Notes under the pieces: generated by a model | What the model was told of the DNA's origin: nothing | Seen by the model: only the letters and a program-made list of their open reading frames with translations | The model's database searches: none | Shown here: piece after piece, positions 8,540 to 17,328 of the stretch | How positions within the stretch are numbered: position 1 is the stretch's first letter | How the letters are laid out: the number at the start of each line of letters is the position of its first letter | DNA from: Pirellulales bacterium | GTDB lineage: Bacteria; Planctomycetota; Planctomycetia; Pirellulales; UBA1268 | DNA length: 64,000 nt | Assembly (NCBI GenBank): GCA_018401745.1 | Contig: JAGYJY010000010.1 | Location: forward strand, 62,001 to 126,000 | Direction of reading: 5' to 3' | Position numbers and translations under genes: made by a program

Positions 8540-9355
8540 ATGCCGCACCCACCGGCCCCACGCCGCGACCGACGCGTTACGGTCACCGACCTCGGCAAAG
8601 CGATGGAACAGGGCCGCCCAATTACGATGGCCACCGCCTACGACTGGCCGACCGGCCGGCTGGTCGATGCGGCGGGGATCGACTGCGTCCTCGTCGGCGA
8701 CAGCGTGGCGATGGTTGTGGCAGGCCACGACTCGACCATCCCGGCCACGCTAGACCAGATGGTCTACCACGGTGAGATCGTGGCCCGAGCCTGCCAACGA
8801 TCGCTCGTCGTGGTGGACCTGCCTTTTCCCTTGCAGCACCTGGGCAACCTGCGGGCGATCGAGGCCTCCGCCAGGCTGCTCAAGGAAACAGGCTGCCAGG
8901 CGGTCAAACTCGAGGGAACCGCCGGACAGGCTGAGGTCATCGCCGGCATCGTCGCAGCTGGGATTCCGGTGATGGGGCATGTCGGGCTGCGTCCCCAGGC
9001 AGTCCACCAGTTCGGCGGCTACCGGATGCAACGCGACCGCGACCAGCTTTTTCGCGATGCCGAGTCCGCCGCGGAGGCCGGGGCATTTGCGGTGGTGCTC
9101 GAATGCGTGCCGGCAGCTATCGCGGCCGAGATCACTGAGGCACTCCCAATCCCCACCATCGGCATCGGGGCGGGCCCCTCATGCCGGGGCCAGGTGCTCG
9201 TCTTTCACGACCTCGTTGGGCTCTCGCAGGGCAGGGTGCCGCGTTTCGTGCGAACCTACGCCTCGGCAGGAACACTGATCGCCGAGGCCCTTGCCCAGTG
9301 GCGAGACGATGTCGAAGCCCGACGCTTCCCCGGACCAGACGAAACCCTCGGCTGA
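8540..9355 (+). CDS. panB: 3-methyl-2-oxobutanoate hydroxymethyltransferase
   Basis: 271 residues, standard PanB length. It transfers a hydroxymethyl group from 5,10-methylene-THF to 2-oxoisovalerate, giving ketopantoate, the first step of pantothenate and CoA synthesis. Conserved blocks are ITMATAYDWPTGRLVD, VLVGDSVAMVVAGHDST (metal-binding Asp), AVKLEG, GIPVMGHVGLRPQ and the catalytic Glu in VVLECVP, then IPTIGIGAGPSCRGQVLVFHD. The barrel is complete. The ATG at 8540 gives a short Pro/Arg-rich extension; a GTG at 8576 would also fit. No panC or panD is adjacent. Confidence 0.96.
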   Translation: MPHPPAPRRDRRVTVTDLGKAMEQGRPITMATAYDWPTGRLVDAAGIDCVLVGDSVAMVVAGHDSTIPATLDQMVYHGEIVARACQRSLVVVDLPFPLQHLGNLRAIEASARLLKETGCQAVKLEGTAGQAEVIAGIVAAGIPVMGHVGLRPQAVHQFGGYRMQRDRDQLFRDAESAAEAGAFAVVLECVPAAIAAEITEALPIPTIGIGAGPSCRGQVLVFHDLVGLSQGRVPRFVRTYASAGTLIAEALAQWRDDVEARRFPGPDETLG

Positions 9356-9384
9356 TCGCCACACGCTCGACCGCAGAGCTGCCC

Positions 9385-9756
9385 CTACGGCAGCACCACC
9401 TCGTCGGAGATCACCACCGGCCGGCTCGAGGTCATTCCCACACCAGTCGGCCCCGGCACGACCATCGGCGAACCGGTGGGCAGCGGCGCTCCGGCGCAGA
9501 CATCACATCCTGGCTGCATCGGCTGATAGGGCACTCCCTGAGCACAGGGCTGCATCGCGGGTGCGGCCATGGGCGGCTGTCGAGGCGGCGCTCCCACGAA
9601 ACCTGGAGGCGGATGGCCGAAGCACCGCTCGTATTTCCAGACCTCCATGGCAATGTACTTCTCGTTGAGCGACTTGCAGCCACTCGTCGCAGCTGCTGCC
9701 ACCAGCAGAATCGGTGTCCATGCGGCCAGATGCCGCCGTTGCCACATCGTCCTCAT
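9385..9756 (-). CDS. Small proline-rich lipoprotein, unknown function
   Basis: 123 residues. The N-terminus is a lipoprotein signal peptide: MRTMWQRRH, a hydrophobic core, then lipobox ATSGC with Cys at about residue 27. The mature chain begins KSLNEKYIAMEVWKYERCFG and then becomes a low-complexity Pro/Met/Gly/Gln region with a CDVCAGAP segment. Short lipoproteins of this make-up are frequent in planctomycetes; the function is unknown. It converges with panB, 29 bp away. Confidence 0.72.
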   Translation of the reverse strand: MRTMWQRRHLAAWTPILLVAAAATSGCKSLNEKYIAMEVWKYERCFGHPPPGFVGAPPRQPPMAAPAMQPCAQGVPYQPMQPGCDVCAGAPLPTGSPMVVPGPTGVGMTSSRPVVISDEVVLP

Positions 9757-10116
9757 CTGAGTCTCTCCCGGCCCGAAGTGCCTACTGAAGAACCTCTCTG
9801 GACAGCATCGCAGAGGCCTGCCTGGGCCCCGTTGAGAGGTCTGGCCTTCATGGGCCAGGCAACACTACCCCACGGCGTTTGCGGGGCAAACGAAGCCACG
9901 GAGGCAGAACGTGCCATCCGCACGCAGACGGCGCGAAGCTATGCCGATCGTGCCGACGATCGTGCTCACGGAACGGCCGGAGAGGGCGTCTGACGCCTCA
10001 AGAATCGTCCCGCGTTCGCGCGTGACATCCCGAGCCAGCCTCGACTCACCGCGGCGGCTTGGGCCCCACGGAGCGTGGCCTTCACGCAAAGAGGCGACGA
10101 AAGAGAGCAGAACTCG
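9757..10116. other. Spacer with no recognisable gene
   Basis: These 360 bases lie between the start of the small lipoprotein and the 3' end of the 29-codon basic gene, both on the minus strand. Open frames here (for example about 9865-10089 minus) have no signal peptide, motif or ribosome binding site that I can recognise. A promoter for the lipoprotein is expected near 9760-9830. Confidence 0.4.
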
Positions 10117-10206
10117 CTATCGCTTGCGATGCCGAATCTTAGCCCGCATACGACGCTTTTTCTGACCGAGTTTCCGTCGGCCTTTGCCACTTTTCTTAAC
10201 ACCCAT
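10117..10206 (-). CDS. Very small, highly basic protein (29 residues)
   Basis: The translation begins MGVKKSGKGRRKLG and ends KIRHRKR; 16 of the 29 residues are Lys or Arg. GGAG lies 11 nt upstream of the ATG at 10206. The composition and the KKRRMRAKIRHRK tail recall short ribosome-associated proteins of the bTHX or AURKAIP1/COX24 kind, which bind rRNA. That likeness is from memory and needs a profile search. A longer in-frame extension to 10449 shows no sign of selection and is not included. Confidence 0.65.
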   Translation of the reverse strand: MGVKKSGKGRRKLGQKKRRMRAKIRHRKR

Positions 10207-10301
10207 ACTCTGCTCATCTCCAGTCGAGTCCGCAGCCACAACCCCTCCCACGGCGCGAACTATGGTGGAGAAAACCTCGTGAGGGCCTTCGGCAGCGAAC
10301 A

Positions 10302-11471
10302 ATGATTGTAGAATCACCGCGGCGCGACTCAAGCCCCGATGTCGCCGGAGACTGCTACGGCATGATCGCTTGCTTTTCGACCTACGCTCGGCAACTTCCC
10401 AGCGGCAATCGTTGGCGGGTAAACGCTGCCGGTATGATCGCCAGGCCACTGCCGGAATCGAGCCGGCGGTCGTCGGTTGCCCTGGCCGTGCTGCGGCGGC
10501 TGCTCGAGATCGAGCCTGGCCACAGCAGCGACCCGATCTTTCAGACGCGGGTCCGTGCGTTCCTGATCGAGCGAATCGTTGGATGCCGTGTTCTTCTTCA
10601 GGTGGGTTCCCACGAGATTGAGGCGGGCATCACCGACCGCCTGGGGCACTTTGAGACCTCCTTTGATCTCGACGCGGCCGACCTCGCGCCCGCCACAGAC
10701 GCCCCTGCAGGCCCTGCCCGCTGGGTCAGCTACCAGGCGCGACTGGATGCCTTCGAGGCACAGGAGCGGTATCTGAGCCCCTCGCTGCAGCTGCCTGATG
10801 CCCCGTCGCCAGCGGGTGAATCGACGACGCTGCCCTGCCGTAGCCCGTCGAGCCTGGGCCGCCTGCACTGCATCCCCGCTGAAGGCCTCTCCGTCATTTC
10901 GGACATCGACGACACTGTCAAACTCACCAACGTTGGCGACCGTCGCGAGCTGCTGGCCAACACCTTCCTGCGACAGTTTCGCCCAGTGCCGGGCATGGTG
11001 GACCTCTACAAGGAATGGCACGCGGCCGGCACCGCCTTCCACTACGTCTCAGCGAGCCCCTGGCAGCTCGCCGGCTGCCTGGCTGGCTTCTTCGAAGACT
11101 CCGGCCTTCCGGCCGGATCGATGCACCTCTCGCTGTTTCGGCTCAAAGACACCACACCGCTGGGTCGGCTGCCTTCAAAAAAGCGGTCCAAGCGTCGCTC
11201 GATCGAGCGGATTCTGGCCGATTTCCCTGGCCGCCGCTTCGTGCTGATAGGCGATTCCGGAGAAAAGGATCCCGAGATCTACACGGCCGTTGCCCGTCGC
11301 TTCCCACAACAGGTGGCCGCCATCGCCATCAGGGAAGTCGCCGGCAAGCCTCGCAGAAAGAGCCTCGCAGATCGCCTCATCAAGCTTCGCCGCCAGCTGC
11401 CAGAAGGCGTGCTGCGGTCGTTTCGCGAGGCCGAGGAACTCGGCTCTCTGCTCGCGGCAGCCGCCGGGTGA
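10302..11471 (+). CDS. App1-like phosphatidate phosphatase domain protein (DUF2183 type)
   Basis: 389 residues. The C-terminal half (about residues 195-360) has the HAD-like catalytic signature LSVISDIDDTVKLT (D-x-D-x-T/V), then FHYVSASPWQL, the lysine-bearing LPSKKRSKRRSIERIL, and VLIGDSGEKDPEIYTAVARRFP. This set matches yeast App1 and bacterial DUF2183 proteins, which dephosphorylate phosphatidate or related phospholipids. The N-terminal half is a beta-rich domain of unknown role, also usual for the family. No signal peptide is evident, so it is probably cytoplasmic. Start at 10302 is uncertain; ATG 10362 is an alternative. It stands alone on the plus strand. Confidence 0.85.
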   Translation: MIVESPRRDSSPDVAGDCYGMIACFSTYARQLPSGNRWRVNAAGMIARPLPESSRRSSVALAVLRRLLEIEPGHSSDPIFQTRVRAFLIERIVGCRVLLQVGSHEIEAGITDRLGHFETSFDLDAADLAPATDAPAGPARWVSYQARLDAFEAQERYLSPSLQLPDAPSPAGESTTLPCRSPSSLGRLHCIPAEGLSVISDIDDTVKLTNVGDRRELLANTFLRQFRPVPGMVDLYKEWHAAGTAFHYVSASPWQLAGCLAGFFEDSGLPAGSMHLSLFRLKDTTPLGRLPSKKRSKRRSIERILADFPGRRFVLIGDSGEKDPEIYTAVARRFPQQVAAIAIREVAGKPRRKSLADRLIKLRRQLPEGVLRSFREAEELGSLLAAAAG

Positions 11472-11604
11472 GGCCCCGCGGTTCGCAGACTGTGGAACAC
11501 GTTTGCCGCCGTAGGATGCGGTGACCGGCGATCTCCAAAAAACTCGGCTTTGTGGGGCGTCGCTTGAGTGAAAAAAGGCTATGGATGGCTTTTTCCACGG
11601 ACAG

Positions 11605-12030
11605 CTAGGGGCTTTCAAACGCGTCCTGAAAGTGCTCCACCTCCGGCTTTCCGTCCGCCCCTTCGAGCGTGACGGTCACCACGTCGATCCGCACCCGACA
11701 GTCCTCAAGTCGATGACGGCGAATGTAGGCATTGGCCAGGGTCGCGATTCGCCGCTGCTTGCGACGGTCAATCGTCTCCGCCGGATGGCCGTGGAGCGTG
11801 TCACTGCGGGTGCGGACCTCGACAAACACGACGGTCCGATCGTCCAACGCGATGATGTCGAGATCGCCCCGCAGCACCCGCTCTCGGCGGGCAATGATCC
11901 GGTAGCCGAGTTTCCGCAGGTAGGACGCCGCCAGGTCCTCGCCCTGCTTTCCCAGGTCGTGCCGCGGGTCGACTCCCGACGGGGTGGCTCGACCAAGTCG
12001 ACCAAACCACCTCCGGCCCGGAGCCGTCAC
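11605..12030 (-). CDS. yraN: YraN/UPF0102 family endonuclease-like protein
   Basis: 141 residues. After a short tail, DLGKQGEDLAASYLRKLGYRIIARR starts the family. The nuclease-fold core is GDLDIIALDDRTVVFVEVRTR, where D and E match the metal-binding residues and EVR replaces the common EVK. RIDVVTV follows. The family is a restriction-nuclease fold of uncertain physiological role. It starts 3 bp after rplS and closes the ffh-rpsP-trmD-rplS cluster, where it is often found. Confidence 0.9.
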   Translation of the reverse strand: MTAPGRRWFGRLGRATPSGVDPRHDLGKQGEDLAASYLRKLGYRIIARRERVLRGDLDIIALDDRTVVFVEVRTRSDTLHGHPAETIDRRKQRRIATLANAYIRRHRLEDCRVRIDVVTVTLEGADGKPEVEHFQDAFESP

Positions 12031-12032
12031 CG

Positions 12033-12458
12033 CTACGAACTCCGCTTCTTCGCTCGGCCACGGAGCTTGCCAGTCGCCTTGGGCTTGTCGGCAGCGGCGA
12101 CAGGGGCGTCAACCCGCTTCTCGCGGAGCTTGACCGCCTTGCCAACGCGATCGCGGAGGTAGTAGAGCTTGGCGCGACGCGTGACGCCCGACCGCTTCAC
12201 CTCCACCTTCGCCACTTTCGGCGAGTGCACGGGAAACTTTCGCTCAACACCCTCGCCCGCCACGATCCGCCTGACGGTGAATGTCTCGCGAGTCCCGGAA
12301 CCGTTCATGGCGATGACCACGCCGTTAAAAATCTGGATCCGCTCTTTCTCACCCTCGAGAATCCGGGTGTGGACATCGACTGTGTCGCCAATATCAAACG
12401 CGGGCTTCTCACTCTTCAGACTCGAGGCCTCGACCTCGGCAAGCAGCTGCTGGCTCAC
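12033..12458 (-). CDS. rplS: 50S ribosomal protein L19
   Basis: 141 residues, with the conserved GDTVDVHTRILEGEKERIQIFNGVVIA block and SGTRETFTVRRI, GVERKFPVHSP, KRSGVTRRAKLYYLRDRVGKA segments. A Lys/Ala-rich C-terminal tail extends it past the usual 115-120 residues. L19 sits at the 30S-50S interface. It lies 70 bp downstream of trmD and overlaps none of its neighbours; the arrangement implies operon expression with rpsP and trmD. Confidence 0.97.
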   Translation of the reverse strand: MSQQLLAEVEASSLKSEKPAFDIGDTVDVHTRILEGEKERIQIFNGVVIAMNGSGTRETFTVRRIVAGEGVERKFPVHSPKVAKVEVKRSGVTRRAKLYYLRDRVGKAVKLREKRVDAPVAAADKPKATGKLRGRAKKRSS

Positions 12459-12528
12459 AAGAAACTCCTTGAAACTCGAAGGTTCTCAGCAAAGGCCTCT
12501 CGCCCGCTGAGGATGCGGAAAAAAACGT

Positions 12529-13251
12529 TTACGGGGCAGGTGCGGCAACCGACGACAGTGCCGCTGCGGCACCACGGCGGCGGGTCGCCTCCAGGGATTG
12601 CTCATACCGCCACCGGCGGATGACGGCGTGGTCGCCCGACAGGAGCACCTCTGGAACGGCGTGTCCACGAAACTCACGAGGCCTGGTGTATTGGGGACCT
12701 TCCACTAACCGCCCCTCTCCAGAGAACGAGTCGTCACGCGGGCTTTCCGCGTCGCCAAGCACCCCTGGAACGAGTCGGCTGACGGCGTCGATCACGGCCA
12801 TCGCTGCAACCTCGCCACCCGAGAGAACGAAATCGCCAAGCGAGATCTCGTCGGGCTGCAGCACCGTGCGAATGCGATCATCAAATCCCTCGTATCGGCC
12901 ACACAACAGCACGAGTCGGTCCTTTGCCGCGAGTTCCTCGACGACCTCCTGCGTCAAGGGCCGGCCGCCCGGCGTCAGCATGACCAGATGCCCAGGAGCG
13001 GGCTGTCCATCGGCAGCCGGCTCACCCTGCACACTCTCCACGCACGACACAACGGGCCCGGGCATCAGGAGCATTCCAGGCCCGCCACCGAAGGGACGGT
13101 CATCCACCTGTCGATGCACACCCTCAGCGAAATCACGAATGTTGGTCAGACGAACGTCGAGCAGCCCACGCTTCCGCGCAGCCCCAAGCAGACTTCCTTC
13201 AAGGAAGCTGGCAAACAGCTCAGGAAACAGGGTAAGAACGTCGATCCGCAT
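12529..13251 (-). CDS. trmD: tRNA (guanine-N1)-methyltransferase
   Basis: 240 residues. TrmD methylates N1 of G37 in tRNAs with G36, preventing frameshifting. The SPOUT trefoil-knot segments are [15 protein letters not shown] and [31 protein letters not shown]. The N-terminus [13 protein letters not shown] and substrate-binding [12 protein letters not shown] are canonical. The C-terminus includes [28 protein letters not shown]. It sits between rpsP (38 bp upstream) and rplS (70 bp downstream), the classical order. Confidence 0.97.
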   Translation of the reverse strand: MRIDVLTLFPELFASFLEGSLLGAARKRGLLDVRLTNIRDFAEGVHRQVDDRPFGGGPGMLLMPGPVVSCVESVQGEPAADGQPAPGHLVMLTPGGRPLTQEVVEELAAKDRLVLLCGRYEGFDDRIRTVLQPDEISLGDFVLSGGEVAAMAVIDAVSRLVPGVLGDAESPRDDSFSGEGRLVEGPQYTRPREFRGHAVPEVLLSGDHAVIRRWRYEQSLEATRRRGAAAALSSVAAPAP

Positions 13252-13289
13252 CGCCGAAATAGCCGGAACTCAGGCAAGGGCTTCCTCAA

Positions 13290-13979
13290 TCACTCCGACT
13301 TTTTCGCATCCGCAGCAGGCTCACTGGCAGGTGCCTCAGCAGCAGGTGCCTCAGCAGCAGGTGCCTCAGCAGCAGGTGCCTCAGCAGCAGGTGCCTCAGC
13401 AGCAGGTGCCTCAGCAGCAGGTGCCTCAGCAGCAGGTGCCTCAGCAGCAGGTGCCTCAGCAGCAGGTGCCTCAGCAGCAGGTGCCTCAGCAGCAGGTGCC
13501 TCAGCAGCAGGTGCCTCAGCAGCAGGTGCCTCAGCAGCAGGTGCCTCAGCAGCAGGTGCCTCAGCGGCAGGTGCCTCAGCGGCAGGTGCCTCAGCAGCAG
13601 GTGCCTCAGGGACTTTCTCTTCCGGCACAAACACTGGCTCGCCCGCTTCGGGAACGAGTCGGGGCATCGCCAGACGGGCGCGAGCATCTTCCATCTGCTT
13701 GAGATGGGTGCCGTTCATGCCGTACTTTTTGATCAACACGCCGACCTTCGGCGAAGGCTGCGCACCGACGGAAAGCCAGTAGGCCACCCGATCGCCTCTC
13801 AGAGCGCAGCGGGCATCCGTTTCAGGAACGGACGGATCGTACGTGCCGAGCTCCTCGATCACCCGTCCATCGCGGGGGCTCTTCTTATCAGCGGCACAAA
13901 TTCTGAAAAACGCGCGATGGGTGCGGCCCATTCGCTTCATCCGAATCACCACGGCCACGGTCGTTTGCTCCTGCGCCAA
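13290..13979 (-). CDS. rpsP: 30S ribosomal protein S16 with a long Ala/Pro/Glu repeat tail
   Basis: 229 residues, against about 80-100 for ordinary S16. The first 85-90 residues are a normal S16 domain (VIRMKRMGRTHRAFFRICAADK, DGRVIEELGTYDP, GDRVAYWLSVGAQPSPKVGVLIKKYG). After a linker ending VPEEKVPEAP comes a pentapeptide repeat EAPAA, encoded by nineteen 15-bp units, then SEPAADAKKSE. The tail is presumably disordered and projects from the 30S surface. Its role is unknown; repeat number should vary between strains. It lies between ffh and trmD. The repeat is in frame throughout, so the tail is translated unless the gene is misread. Confidence 0.95.
   Translation of the reverse strand: MAQEQTTVAVVIRMKRMGRTHRAFFRICAADKKSPRDGRVIEELGTYDPSVPETDARCALRGDRVAYWLSVGAQPSPKVGVLIKKYGMNGTHLKQMEDARARLAMPRLVPEAGEPVFVPEEKVPEAPAAEAPAAEAPAAEAPAAEAPAAEAPAAEAPAAEAPAAEAPAAEAPAAEAPAAEAPAAEAPAAEAPAAEAPAAEAPAAEAPAAEAPAAEAPASEPAADAKKSE
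13330..13609. repeat. 15-bp tandem repeat (19 copies) inside rpsP
   Basis: The plus-strand unit is GGTGCCTCAGCAGCA, repeated without interruption with period 15. The only variants are GCGGCA for GCAGCA in two units near 13560-13580 and the last unit before ACTTTC. Such near-identical coding repeats usually expand or contract by slippage. Confidence 0.97.
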
Positions 13980-14155
13980 ACTCGTCTTGAAACTTTGGAA
14001 ACTTGTTTCGGTGGAAGATCTCTAGCCTACACGCTCGCGGCCGGAACCCAAGGGGCACCCGTGCCGGAATGCCAGCCGCCTGGCGGGCAGCCCTGCCTGA
14101 GGTCAGTCGCGGGTCTGCCGTCTGCGGCGACGAGCATCCTTTTCTCGCAGTTTTT

Positions 14156-15577
14156 TCAGCTTTTTCGCTCATCTGCCGTCAGCCGCTTCCCGGTGTCGCC
14201 CTTCGCCTTGCCCAGCCGTGCCCCCGGATTGGTGATCCCGCTTTGCAGCTGCTGCAGCTGTTTCATGCGGTCCCGCATCCCCAGGCCGGCCATTCCTTTC
14301 ATCATCGACGCCATCCCGTCGAACTGTTTGACGAGATCGTTGACCTCCTGTGGCTGCACGCCGGCTCCGCTGGCAATGCGTCGCCGCCGCGACTGATCGA
14401 TCACCCGGGTGGGGTTTCTCCTCTCTTCGGCAGTCATGGCATTGATGATGCCAAACAGGCGGTTCATGTCTCGGTCGAGATCGGCGGTGTCGAGCATCTC
14501 CTTGATACCCCCCATGCCGGGGATCATGCCGAGCACCTTGCCCATCGGCCCAAGCCGACGGGTCTGCATGAGCATCTTCTTGAAGTCTTCGAGGGTGAAC
14601 TCGCCGGCGCGGAGACGCTCCTCCTGCTCCCGCATCTCGTCCTGGTCAAACTTCCGCTGCGCCTCTTCAACCAGCGAAACCACGTCGCCCATCCCCAGGA
14701 TGCGGCCAGCGAGCCGATCAGGGTGGAAGTCTTCCAGGGCCTCGATCTGCTCACCGGTGCCGATAAACTTGATCGGCACACCGGTCACATGCTTCACCGA
14801 CAGCGCCGCACCGCCGCGGGCGTCTCCGTCGAGCTTGGTCATGATCACGCCGTCGAGTTCGAGGGCGTCGTTGAAGGCCTTCGCACTGGCGACGGCGTCC
14901 TGACCGGTCATCCCGTCGACCACCAGAAACACCTGGTCAGGGGCGACCGTCCGATCGATCTTGGCAAGCTCCGCCATCAGCGCATCGTCGATCGAGAGCC
15001 GGCCGGCAGTGTCGAGGATCACGACCGCAATCCCCTCCTTCTTCGCCCGAGCCACACCCGCGTTGCAGACCGCCACCGGATCGCTGACGCCGTCGGGCGT
15101 GTGCACCGGAACGTCGAGCTGGCGACCGAGGACCGACAGCTGCTCAATAGCCGCCGGCCGCTGAAGGTCGGCCGCCACCAGCATCACGCTGCGGCCCTGC
15201 TGCTTGATTTTCTTGGCGAGTTTGGCGGTGGAGGTCGTCTTGCCAGACCCCTGCAGGCCGCAGAGCATCAGCACCGTCGGCCGCCCCTGCTGGTAGTGGA
15301 TCGTGTGATCCACCGGCCCCATCAGGTTGACCAGTTCCTGGTGGACGATGCCGACGAGCTGCTGGGCGGGGTCGAGCGAGGCCAGCACCTTTTCGCCCAC
15401 CGCCTCGGCGGTGACCCGCTGCAGAAACGCCTCAACCACGTCGTAGGCGACATCGGCCTCCAGGAGGGCGGTGCGGACAAGCCCCAGCCCATCCCGCATG
15501 TTGCTCTCGGTGAGCTTTCCGCGACCGCGGATGCTGTTGAGGGCGGAAGAGAGCGAGGAAGAGAGCGAGTCAAACAT
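14156..15577 (-). CDS. ffh: Signal recognition particle protein Ffh (SRP54)
   Basis: 473 residues. N domain about 1-90, G domain with P-loop [15 protein letters not shown] (about 109-123), DTAGR, the DARGGAALS segment (G4/G5 region [10 protein letters not shown]), and a methionine-rich M domain from about 300 with [13 protein letters not shown] and [17 protein letters not shown]. With 4.5S RNA it binds signal sequences of nascent membrane proteins and docks at FtsY. It starts the ffh-rpsP-trmD-rplS-yraN series; 176 bp without a gene separate it from rpsP. The SRP RNA gene is not visible in this window. Confidence 0.97.
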   Translation of the reverse strand: MFDSLSSSLSSALNSIRGRGKLTESNMRDGLGLVRTALLEADVAYDVVEAFLQRVTAEAVGEKVLASLDPAQQLVGIVHQELVNLMGPVDHTIHYQQGRPTVLMLCGLQGSGKTTSTAKLAKKIKQQGRSVMLVAADLQRPAAIEQLSVLGRQLDVPVHTPDGVSDPVAVCNAGVARAKKEGIAVVILDTAGRLSIDDALMAELAKIDRTVAPDQVFLVVDGMTGQDAVASAKAFNDALELDGVIMTKLDGDARGGAALSVKHVTGVPIKFIGTGEQIEALEDFHPDRLAGRILGMGDVVSLVEEAQRKFDQDEMREQEERLRAGEFTLEDFKKMLMQTRRLGPMGKVLGMIPGMGGIKEMLDTADLDRDMNRLFGIINAMTAEERRNPTRVIDQSRRRRIASGAGVQPQEVNDLVKQFDGMASMMKGMAGLGMRDRMKQLQQLQSGITNPGARLGKAKGDTGKRLTADERKS

Positions 15578-15767
15578 CGAGAATCTCCGGGGCCAGGCCG
15601 ATCACCCGGGAGTATACGACTCACCCTCCGCCGAGAAAGAGTGCCGCGAGTCCGGCCGGTGACGGGCCGCTCAATCCCGGGCGTGGTGCACTGTGCACCA
15701 CAGATCCCGGGGCGTGGCCGGCAGGAGCGACCAGTCACCGGACGGACTCGCAGTCTTCGAGCTCAGC

Positions 15768-15986
15768 TCACTCAAACACGACCGTTCCGCTGCCGCAGTC
15801 TGAGCAGGGTTCACAGGCGGGCATGCACTCGGGGCCACACGCCGGTGCGGTCTCGCACCAGCCGCCGCAGCCAGGCGAGCGGAACTCCATAAACGACGGC
15901 CTTCTGCAGCTGCTGCCAAAACAGTTGCAACCCGAGGCAGTCACCACAACCGCCAGCACCATCACACACGACACAATCCGCGACAT
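15768..15986 (-). CDS. Small cysteine-rich lipoprotein
   Basis: 72 residues from ATG 15986, which follows GAGGAGAAG. MSRIVSCVMVLAVVVTASGC is a lipoprotein signal ending in the lipobox Cys. The mature chain is only about 53 residues and has many Cys (for example NCFGSSC, GCGGWCETAPACGPEC, ACEPCSDCG), spaced as if for disulfides or metal binding. Function unknown. A frame extending upstream to 16121 is not needed. Confidence 0.7.
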   Translation of the reverse strand: MSRIVSCVMVLAVVVTASGCNCFGSSCRRPSFMEFRSPGCGGWCETAPACGPECMPACEPCSDCGSGTVVFE

Positions 15987-16307
15987 CGTCGGCTTCTCCT
16001 CGCCAAGACAGTCTCCGCCGCCGGCTGACGATAGGTCTTCCATAACAGCGGCCGGCAACCGTAGCCCACGCCCCGGCTGCGGGCATGATGAATGCAGGCC
16101 ATTTTCCGAACTCCTCGACACGGCACTGTTCGCCTGTAGCGGTCGGAGAAGTCCTGTCGATCAAGACGGCCTTCGTGTCCTGGCAAACCTCGCTGACCGA
16201 CCCCGGAGATCTTTCCCACGTGCTAGGGTTTCGCAGGCCTGCAGGATCGACGGCGACCTGCGGCCTCGTCCTTTCCCTTTCTTTCCATTGTGCGGAGACC
16301 TGTCACG
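15987..16307. other. Spacer between divergent genes
   Basis: These 321 bases separate the Cys-rich lipoprotein (minus) from the hydrolase-like gene (plus). They must contain both promoters. I see no gene, tRNA or clear hairpin with a T-run here. Confidence 0.4.
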
Positions 16308-17295
16308 ATGCGGCCCGTTGCCGTTCATCTCCGGGAACTTGTTCTGCGTGTCGCACGGGTGGCGATCGTCCTGTGTGGTGCTGTGGCCCTGATCCCTGTC
16401 GGGGGAACCTGCGCTGGCGGGCCCTGCGGCGACGCTGACAACGCCGATGTGTGGGTGGTGAGCACTCGCTGTCTTGGGGGCACCTGCAGCATGCCCGAGG
16501 AACCGGGGTTCTCCGTGGAGCAGCTGATGCCCGTCGACTGCGGCCGCAGCCGATGGCAGCGGGCAGACCTCTCCGCCCTGCTTGCTGACCCGTCGCGGCC
16601 GCTGGCTGTTTTCATCCATGGCAATCGCTACGACGCTGCCGCCGCCAAACAGCAGGGGATCGCCCTCTCCAGCAGGCTGGCCCGCTTCTCGCCCACCAAC
16701 GTGCCGGCCCGCACCGTGATCTTTTCCTGGCCGAGCCAAAAGCAAGGCCTGCTGCTGGCCGATGGCCGCACGAAGTTGCAACGCTGCTACACCGACGCCC
16801 ACTATCTCGCCGCCCTGCTGGCAAAGGTCGATCCGGCTCAGCCAGTGGCGGTGGTGGGCTACAGCTTTGGAGCCCTGATCACGCTCGAAGCGTTTGCAGA
16901 CCTCTGCGGCTCCAAGGGAACGCTGCCGTGTGCCGCGGGATCCCTGCAATGCCGCTCAGGCCCCGGTGCATGTTGTGCTCGTGGCGCCCGCGGTGCGGAG
17001 CGATGCCCTGGCTCCCTGCGGACCCTATCGAGAATCGTTGGCTTGCGTCGACCGGCTGACGGTGATCATCAACTCCCGCGACGATGCCCTGCGGTTCTTT
17101 CCGCTGCTTGATCCACGGGTCGACATCCCGGCCCTCGGCTATGTGGGCATGCCCAGCCGCTGGGCTGCCGAGAACACGACGTTTCGCATGACCGATGCCG
17201 CCGCAATCGTGGGCCGGCAGCACAGCCTGACGCGGTATCTGGAATCGGCCACGCTCTCGTCGGTGATCGCCACCGCTGCGGTGGCGGGCCTGTAG
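16308..17295 (+). CDS. Exported alpha/beta-hydrolase-like protein (one frameshift)
   Basis: ATG 16308 follows GGAGA and opens a signal peptide (VLRVARVAIVLCGAVALIPVGG). The mature part contains PLAVFIHGNRYDA (oxyanion loop HGN), TVIFSWPS and the nucleophile elbow VVGYSFGALITLEAF. Soon after (about 16910-16960) the frame is lost. The next frame continues with APVHVVLVAPAVRSDALAP, LTVIINSRDDALRFFPLLD and a distal ALGYVGMP block to a stop at 17295. Deleting one G of the GGG near 16916-16918 joins them. This looks like a serine hydrolase of the periplasm or cell surface; substrate unknown. Either a sequencing error or a young pseudogene. Confidence 0.7.
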
Positions 17296-17328
17296 CCCAC
17301 TGCCAGCCGCTCGGCAGCTGATGGCCAC

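Noticed and set aside
9865..10089. 74-codon minus-strand frame
   Set aside because: No RBS, no motif and no neighbour coupling.
13330..13609. Possible CRISPR array in the 15-bp repeat
   Set aside because: No spacers; repeats are head-to-tail and lie in frame within rpsP.
12620..13782. Two long plus-strand frames across rpsP, with Gln/Val/Pro or Ala/Gly repeats
   Set aside because: Reflections of the 15-bp repeat in other frames, antisense to rpsP and trmD.
14003..15892. 629-codon plus-strand frame opposite ffh
   Set aside because: Shadow of ffh; the minus frame has full SRP54 motifs.
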